DNA of 64,000 bases from Gnetum montanum (taxonomy: Eukaryota > Streptophyta > Gnetopsida > Gnetales > Gnetaceae). Made by a program: the position numbers and the translations under genes. Every line of letters starts with the position of its first letter. Position 1 is the first letter of the stretch. The stretch lies in NCBI GenBank assembly GCA_015680685.1, contig MNCI01027002.1:501044-565043 (forward strand), read 5' to 3'. Below, in pieces: positions 21,700 to 32,506 of the stretch. The notes below the pieces were generated by a model. That model was not told the origin of the DNA. It saw only the letters and a program-made list of their open reading frames with translations, and did not search any database.

Positions 21700-22870
21700 T
21701 TGCCATGTTGTGGGTCCTATGGAAATGTAGGAATTTGCTGGTCTTTTAGGGGCAGCCACTCCTTGCAGCCATGATGGTGGTCTAGGAGGTGCGATTACTA
21801 TGGATAGAGGCCATTGAGGCTATGGAACAAAGGCTACTCTTCAAGCTGTTGTGGATGGAATTTGTCAGTATGCTCGAGCTATTGATGTTGGTTAAAAGGA
21901 TGGGGTGGGTGGACCTACTAAAACACTTGAAAGGAGAACCAAACCTATCCACGCAATGATTTTATGACAATTGGGGTGGGAAATACAATGTAGTATAGGG
22001 GTAGAATGATTGAGGTGTCGATGCAGGTGGTAGTTGTTGCATTGGGGGTGGCCACGGAGGGAAAGATTGTGGTGTTGATCTCGCAGACGCAAATTGATAC
22101 GATGAAGTTCTTTCGAGTTGCAGGGCATCTGGAGGGAGGCGGCAATTTTGGTGGAACGATATTTTGTCCAATCGGGATACCCCCACAAGCTTGTGGGTGT
22201 GCATTTCACTTTCCTCAAGCATTTGTGGCATGGGTCACCTATTAATCTACCACAGTTCTTCTGGGATTCCTTACGGAGGCAATGGCTGGGGCAACACCTG
22301 GGGGTGGTTATTGCACTTTTGTCGCAGGGGTGTGCCAATTGTGAATCCGACACCAACCATTGTCTATTAGCAGAGGTGGGAGCATAGGCAGGGATAAAGG
22401 GCTCAAACATAGGGCAGTGGGGGCCTTGTTTCGGGTAGGGCTAATGAGTTGAACCAGTTTGTAGGTAGGGAGCTGATGCCGAGGTAGTGCATCGGCAGTA
22501 GAGTGTAGCTAGATGAGTGTCGGTTGGCTGCTAGGTAGGCATGCCTAGAGGAGCATGTGTTGTGGCTGTTGTGATGGGAGTACATGTGGTAGGATGCCTA
22601 ACAGGAGGCGTTGCAGGACCTCCGATGGATGGAATCAGTGTTCACTAAACATTGGACGAGCCTAGTGTATCTCATCAAAGTGAACAATTAGAGAATGGTG
22701 CTTGGGCCCAGCACCACGGTTACACAGATTGCGATTACCTTGGCGGCTTCCAAGGGCTCTGCTATGGTAGAGCATAGTGGGTTGATTTTGCAGCTAGCCA
22801 AGACGGTCGGGAGCGGTAGCTTGGGGCTAGACATGCCTCTATAAGGCTACACCACCAACCTGGATTAGGG
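21700..22870 (+). pseudogene. LINE D C-terminal extension without J domain
   Basis: After the zinc finger the frame reads ELAMLWVLWKCRNLLVF (the normal plant LINE end). It then continues: FYDNWGGKYNVV, MIEVSMQVVVVALGVATEGK, and after a shift AILVERYFVQSGYPHKLVGV, HFTFLKHLWHGSPINL (22,118-22,387, open for 89 codons). This is the same domain as in A-C. A coiled coil follows (LDECRLAAR, DLRWMESVFTKHW), then a Ser/Ala-rich tail (LAASKGSAMVEHSGLILQLA). It matches copy C rather than A/B in lacking a J domain. Confidence 0.65.
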
Positions 22871-23180
22871 GGGTGTATTTTTGTTTTCTTTTTCTATTTT
22901 CCTTTTTGCCTTGATGGTTGTGTCTTGACTGTGCTAGGGTCTTAGGACAACTATCCTCCGAATTGTTGGTTTTTGGGATTATTTTGGGGTTGCGAGACTA
23001 GCCGAATCATGTGGACACGTGTTTGTAAGGAACGTGCTACGGAGGGTCTTGGAGCCACGTGGTTGGGATGGGCTTGGGGCTTGGGGTTGATGACCCATGT
23101 TGTACATCTGTACAATCTTTTTTTTTTTTGGAATAATATTGCTCGAACATTTTCCAAAAAAAAAAAAAGCCTGTCTATGT

Positions 23181-24051
23181 CTAACAAGTAAATCTTATTT
23201 CAAATTTGAATGGCACACACAATAGTAACGATGGAATGGGTTTTGCTCATCACTTTATTTTTGTTTGGCTTGAGTCAAGTTTCATTCCTAGCATTTGAAG
23301 TTAAAAGTTCTATGAATTTATATTTTTAATTCAATATTTTTTCCATTACTACAAACATGAAGCTAACGCCTAGTGCCCACATCTCTATGGGAAATAATTC
23401 TTATTACATACCTATGGGCCACTATAACTATCCAAGAGGACATTTAAAACTAGAGACCAAAAGCAAGACACAAAGCAGGAATCCCCAAAAAGTTAAGGCC
23501 ATGGATGGCCAAGAAGGCATACTTTGGAACTTAGGATTTAATAAATGCAAGTAAGAATTAGCTGGTTCTGATTAAGTAGGCTCATGATATGATAGATAAT
23601 ACCTGTGTGTTTTCTTGCAAAAAGGAGGTAGGGTTTTCTGGTTGTATGATTCTCTCAGTTCGTTGCATCGGTTATAGTCATTCCACTTTTTACAAACTCA
23701 CTCTCCTAAGAGTCATCCTGTTAGAGGGATGATGGCATGTAAAAATATATATTTTGATATGCAGTTACCCTTCCCCACTAATTGGTAAACCTAAATTGAT
23801 GTAAAAAATGGTGTTAACTACAAATTGTCTATAATTGCAAATTGAAAACATTAAAACATGCAACATTTTGATGATATAAGTGTTTTTGATGATGTACATT
23901 TTGCAACATTTTCATACTCAGTTTTATAAATTTTGTTTGATTCTTCAATATTAAGCATTCTTCATCTTATTGTGTAGCTCTTGTCATTTTTTTGATGCAT
24001 GGATTGACTTTCTAATTTTAATATTCTGTACTTTTTAATTTTTGGTTTCAG
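23181..24051. other. 870 bp without a clear gene
   Basis: Presumed intron of the host gene. One open stretch, 23,357-23,554, encodes 65 residues and ends beside a consensus donor-like GTAAGA. Its phase does not fit the next exon, so I do not call it an exon. Confidence 0.4.
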
Positions 24052-27000
24052 GTGTTTAATAACTTGACTCAATATATTTCAAGTACAAAGTCACATCTTG
24101 GTAAAAGTCCTGAAAATGATGTTTTGGGAAGTCTTCCCAATAAAACTAAGCAAGAGCTTAAAGAGGTAACTTAGTCATTCACTACTTGAATTTTGAATCA
24201 CTAACTTTTCAAGAACATTTGAAGAAATTTTCATCTGCCAAATCATAGTAATGATGGAATTCTCTCCCAGCAGCAATGGTCTACCATACAGGAGCTACTT
24301 TGACATTTTTGGGCTTGCTATCCAATCACATCTACTTTCCTATTTGGTAAGGTAAAAAGTTGTTCTTCTTAATTCAAATTGCAGTATTTTGGATACTTCT
24401 TAATGGAAGTTTGTTATGGTTAGACCATAATTATCATTGAAGTGCACTTGCGTTTGTTTCATTTCATATACTAGATGTAATGAACCACTTCTCCTTGAGT
24501 TTTTGCGTTAATGATTGTAATAGTTTTTGTGTGTGTTTGTGTGCATGTTTTGTTGATAAGTTGTGTGTGTGCTTTGTTTGAACTCTGGTGGAAATGGCTA
24601 ATTGAAATAGTAATAAATTTGTTGACCAGATTTTTATATGTATTATGATTAAATGTTTAAATACTTTATGCATAAAAAAATATGATTTAAAATACATGCT
24701 GGGAATGTTTTAAACTAATAATAATAAATAATATATAGGAAAACAAAATATTTTTTGTTCTATTTCAACAAAGATGCTGAGAAACAAAATAAAAAGAGAG
24801 GACAATACTCTAAGGTGTGCCTCAAGAGCTAAAATAGGTATGTTGAGATGCAAAAGAATGCTCATATTGAGGAAGTTGACCTATGAATCAAGTTGGAGAA
24901 ACCTAACCCATGAATTAGGGATATTGTGTGCAAATACTGTAGCTTTATATTTTATTTTTTAAATTTTTTTATCTAAATGTGAGGCATTGCCCTTTTTAGT
25001 TTAAAATAGTAGAGTATAAGTACCCTCTCCATGGTTGTAGAAAGGTCATGTGATGACCTTTCAGGGATCGTAAGACGATGGGAAAATTCAAATCGCTGAT
25101 GACCTGAAAAAGAAGGTGCCTTATTTGATTATGTATCTTGAATTGCCCTTGTCATGAATCTATTTGAAAACTCTTTCCTTGCATCTTATGACAATTCTGA
25201 ATGATAAAGAAATATATATTATGTTGGAATGTTCAAGAGGAATTGAACCTGAGATCTAGCAAAATCGGAATTCTAAAATATCAAAAATTGTTGATTTAGG
25301 AATTGAATCTGCAACCTGTGAATATACATACTTTATTGATTTTATTATAGTGATCATGAAGAGAATTGAACTCATGATCCATTGCTGGAGAGAGAGAGAG
25401 AGAGAGAGAAAGATAACTTTAAAAAGAAAGAAAAGAATACGAACAATCCCCAACAAGTCAGTTACAAGAAACCAAAGAAAAGAATACGAACAGTCCCCAA
25501 CAAGTTAGTTAGAAGAAACCAAACAAAAGAATACGAACAGTCCCCAACAAGTTAGTTACAAGAAACCATTCATTATCCCTTATTCTACCTACAAAGAGGA
25601 AGAGGGGGAGAGGGAAAAAAAAAGACACACACAAGGCAAAAGTAACTTTGCAGAACACAAAAAAAGAAGGATACATCAACAAGGAGTGTGGCTGTGAAGG
25701 GAGAGAAGATTGTCACTGCTATAAGAGATAGCAAAGAGAAAGAAAACAAGTGTGGCATAGCAATCCAATATTCGGATAATTCCTCCTAGTAAGCAAGATA
25801 TTTAAGTAAGGAGGTAAAATGATCCATCTTTGTTATGTTTGTTAATGGCTAGCAAGGGTTGATTTTCTCAAACTTTTCTTTTCTTGCTTGTCTAACCACC
25901 TTCACAGTGCTTGTATGAAAATATCGAAATTGTTGTTGTAAGCTTAAACTTATTTTTTGGATCATTCTGCCTGTCCTCTGCACTCTCATACCTAAATGAC
26001 TTGGATGAGAGTTGTTTTTATAACGATTCAGAAACACCCATAACGATTTGGGGCATTTTTGGCAAAGGATTGTTAATAGGGGCTATGGATCCCTCATATG
26101 AGGATTGGTACCACCAACAGAAAGTGAGAGTATCCTTGGGCCCATCGATAATTATGAATTGTTGAATTCTTTGGATTTTGGTTGGAATTCGGTTTATAAA
26201 CCCTCCCCTCTTGAATACATAAATCTTGGATCTGAATCTTGAATTATACTTATTTTTTTCCTATACCTTCTCAAGTCTGATTTTAATATCTTTCTATAAG
26301 TTGATGGAGTGGGGGAAAACCTACGATGTTAATTTATGGTTATGATCTAGCTATTCTCTACTATTGAACATATGAATTTCCTAATTAAATAATTACTGGT
26401 AAAATGGTTACAAGAGTTAAATTCAGATCTTGTTTTTGTGTGTGGTTGGAAATTATAAAATATTATTATGTGATTGAACAAATATGAGATTATTATTTTA
26501 TCTGCTTATGTGGTCATTTCTTTGGTTTTCAAATGTGCAAATGACCCTAATTAAATATTTCTTTTTGGGTTGAATAATTAAAAAGTTAGATTTTTTTTTA
26601 ATCTAATGAATCTTGCACAGATATTTTATTATCTATTTCTTTTTAAAATTATCTCTTAATTCTTAAATTAATATTGATTGACCTATTTCAGAGTTAGATC
26701 TAGGGACTTTTGCTTTCATTTTAATTTTATAGGTTAATGTTAGTTTAATTGTTGTAGAAAGAAAGCCACTTGGGCATTTTCTTCTTTCAACTAGCTTTCT
26801 TTTTAGGGGGCTTTGGGCATTTTCTTCTTTCAACTAGCATATATTTTTATCATTGGAGCATCTCAGAACTGTGACATCTTCCATGGAAATTGACTTAATA
26901 TCCTTTTTTTTTGAAAAGTTAAAATGAAAGCTTTGTTAATTAAGTATAATATTTTAAACGTGGGAGTGTCATGAGTTATTTGTGGTGTGTAATGAGTAGC

Positions 27001-29105
27001 AGAGAGGTTTAGAATAGAAGGTTCAAGAAAAAATAAAGAGTATTATGAACTAATTTGCAACGTGACAACTAATTTTCTGATATTTGTGAGACCACCAAGA
27101 CTTGGTACCACGTCGTTTTTTGTTTGTTATTATGCTTGAATTAGTAAAAGATTGTTATTATGCTTGAATTAGTAAAAGATATACGAGTGGGTACTGGGCA
27201 AAGGAGTCACCCTACCTTACGGTGATGTTATGAAGAAATGTAGGAGAATCTTAGGGATTAATGATTGCATGGTGTGTGCATTTGGGGTTAGCTCAAAAAT
27301 GGAAGATAAAGTAATCAAAATTGAAAATTAATTGATCATAAAAGCTTTTGCTTAAGAAATAATCTTTCCTATTTTGTTTTATTATTTTTTGTTATATTAT
27401 TCAACACTTTTAAAAAAGTGTTATTCTGTTTTCAGAGAATTAAAAAAAAAACGAAGTTGGAAAAAAAAAAAAACAGTAGAAGTTAATTATGGTAGGGAGG
27501 CTCAGGGATGAGCTGCGGCAGGAGGAGGTGGACCGGCAGGCCCGGGAGGTGGCGGCCCGGGAGGAGCAGGAGCGGTTGCAGGAGGAGGAGCTGCAGCGGC
27601 AGCGGCAGCTAGATCGGGCGCATTAGCAGAGCGCCCGTCAGTGGCTTAGGGGGGGACGCTGCCCATATACCGTCCTTGGTATTAATTGTGAGAGCTCCTG
27701 GGGGGAGCTCAGAAGGCACATCCGCCGTACGTCCGCTAGACTCCACCGGGATGCGGGGGATTCGTCGCCGGATCGACGCGGGCGCGAGGCTCTTCTGTAG
27801 AGGTTCCAGCAGACCGTGAACTTCGTCGACACGGAGGATCATCGGGCTACTCTGGACATGCTCCATGAGTTGGAGTTGCCCCGGTGTGCCTGCCACCAGC
27901 TGCTGACCCACCCCTAGCCCTTTCCCCTTCTCTCCCTCGTTCCCTCCGCNNNNNNNNNNNNNNNNNNNNNNNNNNNNNNNNNNNNNNNNNNNNNNNNNNN
28001 NNNNNNNNNNNNNNNNNNNNNNNNNNNNNNNNNNNNNNNNNNNNNNNNNNNNNNNNNNNNNNNNNNNNNNNNNNNNNNNNNNNNNNNNNNNNNNNNNNNN
28101 NNNNNNNNNNNNNNNNNNNNNNNNNNNNNNNNNNNNNTTCTTTCAGTAATACATTCCCGAACATTCCCTCAAAAAAAATTATGGTAGGGAGGCTAATGTC
28201 GATTACTGTGCCCATCTAACAAATAATGTGTCGCATTTGACACAAATAATAAATAATAAAAAAATTAACATATTATGATTTTAAAATGTATATGAAAAAA
28301 AAAACCCAGGATTAATAATTTAGTGTAAGAGTCTTGGCTTGGAAATTTCTAAGTCACAGGTTTGATTCCAGTGGACTACGCTGAGTTATGTATGAAAGAA
28401 TTCCATCAAAGGAATTTCTGAAACTGTTCCGAGACATATCCAAAAGGTCTTAGTGGATGTAAATAAAAATTCAGTTTCAAATTTGAAGTTTACCATAATA
28501 AAGTTTGACACCAAATAATGACGATTGTGTTTTCGTTTTTAATCATATTTGCTAAATATCTCTTGTTATGCACTGATTTTGAATGACAGGCAAATCGACG
28601 TAAAAATGCAATGAACCAGATGTATGAAAAATTAGAGGTATACATTTTTTTTGGAACTTGTCACCAAAGCTTTAATTGATAGAAAGGTTGCTGCTCACTT
28701 CCAAATTGTGTTGTTAATTATATACTGATTTTGTTTTACCCAAAACATGTTGATTTCTTATTTACCGTTTATTAAAGTAGTGTACATCCAACTTTGTTGG
28801 TTACAGAGAAGTAAAACTTCTGCACAACCAGAATACAGGCATCAAGCTTCCATGCTTATTCAACCTATGCTTCAGGTGTCTATCGAAACTGATTAACTCT
28901 ATATTTCGTTTCCATTTACCATATTTTTGAGGATGACATAAGTTATCCTGTGCCATATATTTTTTATATAAATTTTATTAACATATAAACAATTGGGATT
29001 TATGATTATGACTTCCAGGCATCGGAAGCAGCTTTTACGCATCATGAAGCAGAGTCAAAGAAGAGGTCTCTGAAAGGCACTCTGAAAGTTAACGGGGTGA
29101 TGTAA
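24052..29105 (+). CDS. unidentified host gene, last four exons
   Basis: Exons at 24,052-24,165, 28,590-28,637, 28,807-28,875 and 29,019-29,105 each have an AG acceptor. The first three end in GT donors and the last in TAA. All three junctions are phase 0, and joining them gives a 105-codon open end. The protein is hydrophilic and probably helical or disordered (VFNNLTQYISSTKSHLGK, ANRRKNAMNQMYEKLE, PEYRHQASMLIQPMLQ, ASEAAFTHHEAESKKR). I do not recognise the family. Upstream exons must lie before 24,052, perhaps beyond the LINE-filled stretch. The first intron is 4.4 kb and holds R2, LINE E and a SINE-like insertion. No stop or shift is visible, so it may be functional. Confidence 0.65.
24465..26820. 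repeat. non-coding dispersed repeat, copy R2
   Basis: The second copy of the 2.2-2.4-kb repeat seen at 3811-6027, in the same orientation, inside the first intron of the host gene. It has an extra 80 bp near 24,570-24,645. A short local triplication lies at about 25,430-25,565 (units containing GAAAAGAATACGAAC and CCCCAACAAGT). No protein or terminal structure is recognisable. Confidence 0.85.
25388..25409. repeat. (AG)n microsatellite in R2
   Basis: A GA run at the position matching 4655-4681 in R1. Confidence 0.95.
26821..27484. other. AT-rich intron sequence, no gene seen
   Basis: It contains one tandem duplication and a poly-A stretch near 27,440-27,475. There is no ORF. Confidence 0.5.
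27125..27180. repeat. 28-bp tandem duplication
   Basis: Two identical, adjacent 28-bp units (27,125-27,152 and 27,153-27,180) starting TGTTATTATGCTTGAATT. Confidence 0.95.
27485..27502. repeat. target-site duplication of LINE E, left copy
   Basis: AATTATGGTAGGGAGGCT, identical to 28,177-28,194. Confidence 0.95.
27501..27917 (+). pseudogene. LINE E coiled coil and J domain (HPD changed to HRD)
   Basis: One frame runs from 27,501 to TAG 27,915 with internal TAG codons only at 27,624 and 27,798. It encodes an Arg/Glu/Gln coiled coil (LRDELRQEEVDRQAREVAAR), then a J domain from CPYTVLGINCESSWGELRRH at 27,660. Spacing from LG to the tripeptide is the canonical 21 residues. The tripeptide at 27,744-27,752 is His-Arg-Asp, not His-Pro-Asp. 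Helix III (FQQTVNFVDTEDHRATLDML) is well preserved. The Arg codon CGG differs from a Pro CCG by one transversion, which deamination does not explain. Like A and B, it ends shortly after helix III. Confidence 0.82.
27503..28176 (+). mobile_element. LINE copy E, 5'-truncated to the coiled coil/J domain end
   Basis: A perfect 18-bp target duplication brackets this insertion. Its 3' end is CAGTAATACATTCCCGAACA followed by TTCCCTC and an A run. It is strikingly GC-rich against the surrounding AT-rich intron and has few decay mutations, so it looks the youngest LINE here. An assembly gap (27,950-28,137) removes most of the 3' UTR. Because truncation left only coiled coil, J domain and tail, it shows that these segments travel with the LINE. 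Confidence 0.94.
27950..28137. other. assembly gap, 188 N
   Basis: It lies in the 3' UTR of LINE E; the true length is unknown. Confidence 0.99.
28177..28194. repeat. target-site duplication of LINE E, right copy
   Basis: AATTATGGTAGGGAGGCT, identical to 27,485-27,502. Confidence 0.95.
28300..28475 (+). mobile_element. SINE-like insertion with Pol III box A/B motifs
   Basis: TTTAGTGTAAGAGTCTTGG resembles a box A, and GGTTTGATTCC about 30 bp later matches box B (GGTTCGANTCC) with its CG turned to TG. The text between (CTTGGAAATTTCTAAGTCAC) is like the 5' end of plant tRNA-derived SINEs. It lies in the host-gene intron. The ends are not defined, and it is not a tRNA gene because no acceptor stem can be seen. 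Confidence 0.45.
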
Positions 29106-29424
29106 ATGATGTGCAATATACTGTATGTTTTGGTATCCATACCAAACTCCATTTTGTTTACTCTTCGGTTGCTCTTTCTGTACATCAAAGAGCTAAGTAT
29201 CGTTTTGCTGTACTCCAGTTTTGAAACTGGTTCGGCAGCAAATAATTGAGAGTAGCGTTCATGTAAACTCTAGAGGCTGAGCTGGTTTACGTATGATCAT
29301 TTTATCTGATCTGGCAATGCTTCAAGTAAACCAAAATCAAGTTATAGTGAGATTGCTTTATGGTTCATTATTTTAATAGTCTCTGTTTCATGGATATTTT
29401 AGTACACACATATATAAATTTTAG
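29106..29424 (+). other. likely 3' UTR and downstream flank of the host gene
   Basis: Sequence after TAA 29,105 has no ORF and leads into the truncated H1 LTR at about 29,424. No strong AATAAA is visible. Confidence 0.4.
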
Positions 29425-29639
29425 TACAATCACCACACTGTGGGCATACACCGGGAGGAAAAGGGTTGAGAGGAAGAACAAGAACTAAAATCAAACTTAA
29501 CTCTTAAACTAAAACTGACAAAAAGTTGCCTATCAGATCTGTCTACCTCTTATTTATAGATGAGGAGATAGGCTGTGATATCACATATGCGATATCGCGT
29601 CAAATGCAATATTGTGGGTGCGTTATTCATGACTCATCA
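29424..29639 (-). repeat. H1 3' LTR, truncated
   Basis: It matches the last 220 bp of the right LTR (CACACTGTGGGCATACAC..., ending ACTCATCA), missing about 600 bp at its outer end. It carries the conserved palindrome at about 29,573-29,599. Confidence 0.85.
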
Positions 29640-29814
29640 TACCCACACGACTGAATGAAAACTCATCCTCAAGTTAAAGTGAGAACAAGCTCCATTGATT
29701 ACATAGTGGATAGGTATGGGATTATTGACTAGCTAGAATGGATTCATGCCATAGTATTGAGTCAGAACAAAATTGAGACACAACACAAAAGAAAATCCTA
29801 TGATTACAAAATTG

Positions 29815-30590
29815 GATGGAACTCATGTAGTTCCTGGTAGTGGTGGCTCTTCCATGGGTGTCTTTCCCTTTTCTTGTGCTTCAGGTCTTGGGATTTGATG
29901 GCGTTGAAGTATGGCCTGGAGTTTTTCCTCTTGTAAGGCCTTGAATACCTTGGCATGCATGTAAGTTTGCACTTGTGCCATAGAGGCATCCTAGTCAGCC
30001 TTCTCTTTTTCTTTCGCCACCCTTTTATTCTCTGTCAACAGTTTATTAAGTTGCTCAGTTCTGAAAGTGTCCAGCTGGTTCTGAGCAACCTTTGGCCCTA
30101 TACTCAGAAGGTTTAATATTTCTGAAATGGCTTGAATAGAGAAATCAATAGTCACACCACAATTGTTAACTGTGGTGCCTTCTTATTTATTGTGCCAAAA
30201 TTGATACTTTCCCCCTAAGTACCAGGCACTACTTTTAAAGAGGGTAGGCCATAATGGGGACCCTTTGAGGTGATCCCTAATGGCCTCCAAAGAAAATTCT
30301 ATGAAAGGTCCAAAGTTTAATTCCATGATCACTACAGTGAATATGGACCTTTCATGGATAGCCTAAACACAATCCTGGGGCAACGTGAGATATTGTCCCT
30401 ATTCAGACGCAACATCAGCTCCTCCTTCCACCTTCCTTGATTGTATAGTAGTAGGGTCTTCTTGGTGGATACTAAATGATTGTTCCTCCTGCTCTGCATG
30501 TTGTTTGAAAAGAACTTGTCCTTCACCTCTCCTAGGTCATTTGATCACACCTTGAGCAACACCTTCCTGTTCTCTATGTTTCGGGGCTAT
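29815..30590 (-). pseudogene. H1 second ORF (unknown protein with LNFGPF motif)
   Basis: Minus-strand reading gives a polar N-terminus (HREQEGVAQGV, EGQVLFKQHAEQEEQS), then MELNFGPFIEF, LFKSSAWYLGGKYQFWHN, VTIDFSIQAISEILNLL, a coiled coil (LNKLLTENKRVAKEKEKAD, ALQEEKLQAILQRHQ), and a conserved end KGKTPMEEPPLPGT. TAG codons interrupt it. H2 has the same N-terminus and C-terminus with the middle deleted. G has LNFGPF in its ORF3. The 'V.I.FS.QAI.E.L' region is like the putative plant transposon protein domain. Function is unknown; it sits where extra ORFs are found in plant Ty3/gypsy elements. Confidence 0.65.
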
Positions 30591-32506
30591 CTACAATCAC
30601 ACGAGACCAATCGTTAGTAAGGTTGTTACCAAAGTTAGGTTATACCTTACTACTTGCCTTAATAGATTTGCTTTATTTCTGTGTGATGTTAATTATTGGA
30701 AGAACATGTCCCCAAAAGATTATAATGTTGAGTCCTCTTTGCTTAGGTGGTTTCCAAATTTAATTTTTTGGTATAGCTAAGGGGATGAAATTATTTTTGA
30801 CACATTCTATTCTTAATTTCACAACTAATTACCCTTAAATATGTCCTTCGGGCAATCATGAATTTCAAAAAATTTATGTGCTATTCAGAAAAATTTATGC
30901 ACTATTCAGCATGTGGCCCATCCCCCACGACTAAGTTGAACACTTTGGGTTCTAGTAGGTTCAAACGGAATGAAAATCGGAGTACGAATGAGCGAGTTAT
31001 AGATATGAAAGCAAGGGACGCGCAATCGCAAGTCATAGAGAGGAATTTGAAAAACTTCCCCTACACGAATAGTTGCAAATGATGTTGATTAGCACAAGGG
31101 GGATCACGTATATATATTGTCATAAGAGTTAGGGCACTTAGAGAATGTACTGAATTTTTAAAATTTCTTTGAAATTAAACGATGTAAACTAAGGACATTT
31201 GGACATTTGTTAAAAGGTTTCAGGGTAATTCAACTAGTTTTGAAGGCACGAAAATTATGATGGTGTGGAATTTATCAATAAGTACCTCAGATGATAGAGA
31301 AAAAGACTATGTGATGGTTCATAGGAACATTAAAATTCGGAGGGATAATAATAAGGGAAAGAATATCATGAACAATACACTGAGGGTAATAAATGGTGTG
31401 TGTGAGCTATGTCATAAGTGAAAATTACAAAAGAGTACACAAGTGGATCCTCCCCAAAGAAGGTTTCAACCTATAATGCCCTTGTGTAACACACTTAAAG
31501 TGTCCATGGGCACTAGAAGGGTTAAATGTAATCCGCACTAATTCCACAAAACACACACATGTAAATATCACTGGAATGAGGTAAGAATTCTATGTTACAC
31601 ACGACACGAGCTACAATTACATGAACAGTGAAATGAGATGAACTAGAGAATGGGATTATAGAGATTGGGACATGAGGTAATTGACCTAGGGCACAGTGAA
31701 TCCTGCATGTAAAACATGATTAAGGTGTCATTAACCCATCGTTCCAAGATTAGTGCCAAGTCCATTCCTCTAATTAGTAACATCGCATTGCTTCATCCCA
31801 TGATGAGCAACTATGAGAGTACCATAACAACAAGGTGTACGACCACTTGGCATTTTGTTCAAGGGAGGACGGATTTTTGTTTTATGGCACTTTCTTTTTC
31901 TCTTTTTTTTCTTTTTTTCCCTTTTTTTTTGAACACTGAATCCAAAGAAGCTGCCAACCTTCAGGCATGGGTGCATGTCTTTCTAGTGGGATCCCCTAGA
32001 ATAGCATTGGATTTTTTAGTGCCCTTTTTGATTACTCTTGCTTCCATTTTTTATTAGATCTACAAGGATCTTAGTACAACCGCGTTGCATGATAACTCCC
32101 ACAGACGTCACCAAAGAGAATCCGCAAGTCCCCTTGATGTTACACCCTAATCATTCCCTCTTGGTCCATCCTTCTTCATTCTACATACAATGAACACAAA
32201 ATTAATTTTAAGTTTTACAAATGTCCAGAATATCACTGTACCCTTGAATAGAACCTCTTATTTGTAGAATGGATGAGTGGATGTAATGGGCTCATTGTCC
32301 AAATAATTGATCATCTGAGACTTGACAACATAGAACACACCTCAACCAACGATCCACATGAGTGTTTTATTCATAGATGAGATTACTTATAAAAACATAA
32401 AAAGAAAAAAAGACAAAAAGAAAAAACAAGAAATTGAAAAATGAAAAACTGGAAAACAAAAAGTTGTAAAATTAAAGAAAATGAAAATGAAAAGTATTTA
32501 TTAATC
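30591..32506 (-). other. H1 spacer
   Basis: AT-rich spacer between gag and the second ORF, without a recognised sense-strand domain. An antisense ORF (31,716-32,057, plus strand, 113 codons) has a counterpart in H2 at 57,267-57,614 with the same start. Homopolymer runs (31,895-31,930 and 32,395-32,500) lie near gag. Confidence 0.6.

Larger units (their letters stand above)
18298..23167 (+). mobile_element. LINE copy D (L1-type), most complete copy
   Basis: At about 4.9 kb this is the only copy with a whole endonuclease. Order: the end of an upstream ORF (18,300-18,660), endonuclease (18,703-19,340), RT (19,980-21,080), zinc finger (21,480-21,640), transposon-protein-like domain (21,960-22,400), coiled coil (22,440-22,700), 3' UTR and poly-A (23,155-23,168). 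AGCTTGTTTGTAT (18,285-18,297) and AGCCTGTCTATGT (23,168-23,180) agree at 9 of 13 positions and may be an eroded target duplication. The pol frame has no indel over about 2.9 kb but carries 32 stops. Confidence 0.9.

Noticed and set aside
21892-22410. 172-codon minus-strand ORF
   Set aside because: It overlies the LINE D extension on the opposite strand, has no known motif, and follows from TAG-biased decay of the sense strand.
27847-28219. ORFs running through the N gap
   Set aside because: The middle is unknown sequence; the flanks are LINE E 3' UTR.
28330-28400. A tRNA gene
   Set aside because: Only box A/B-like motifs are present; acceptor and anticodon stems cannot be formed, so SINE is more likely.
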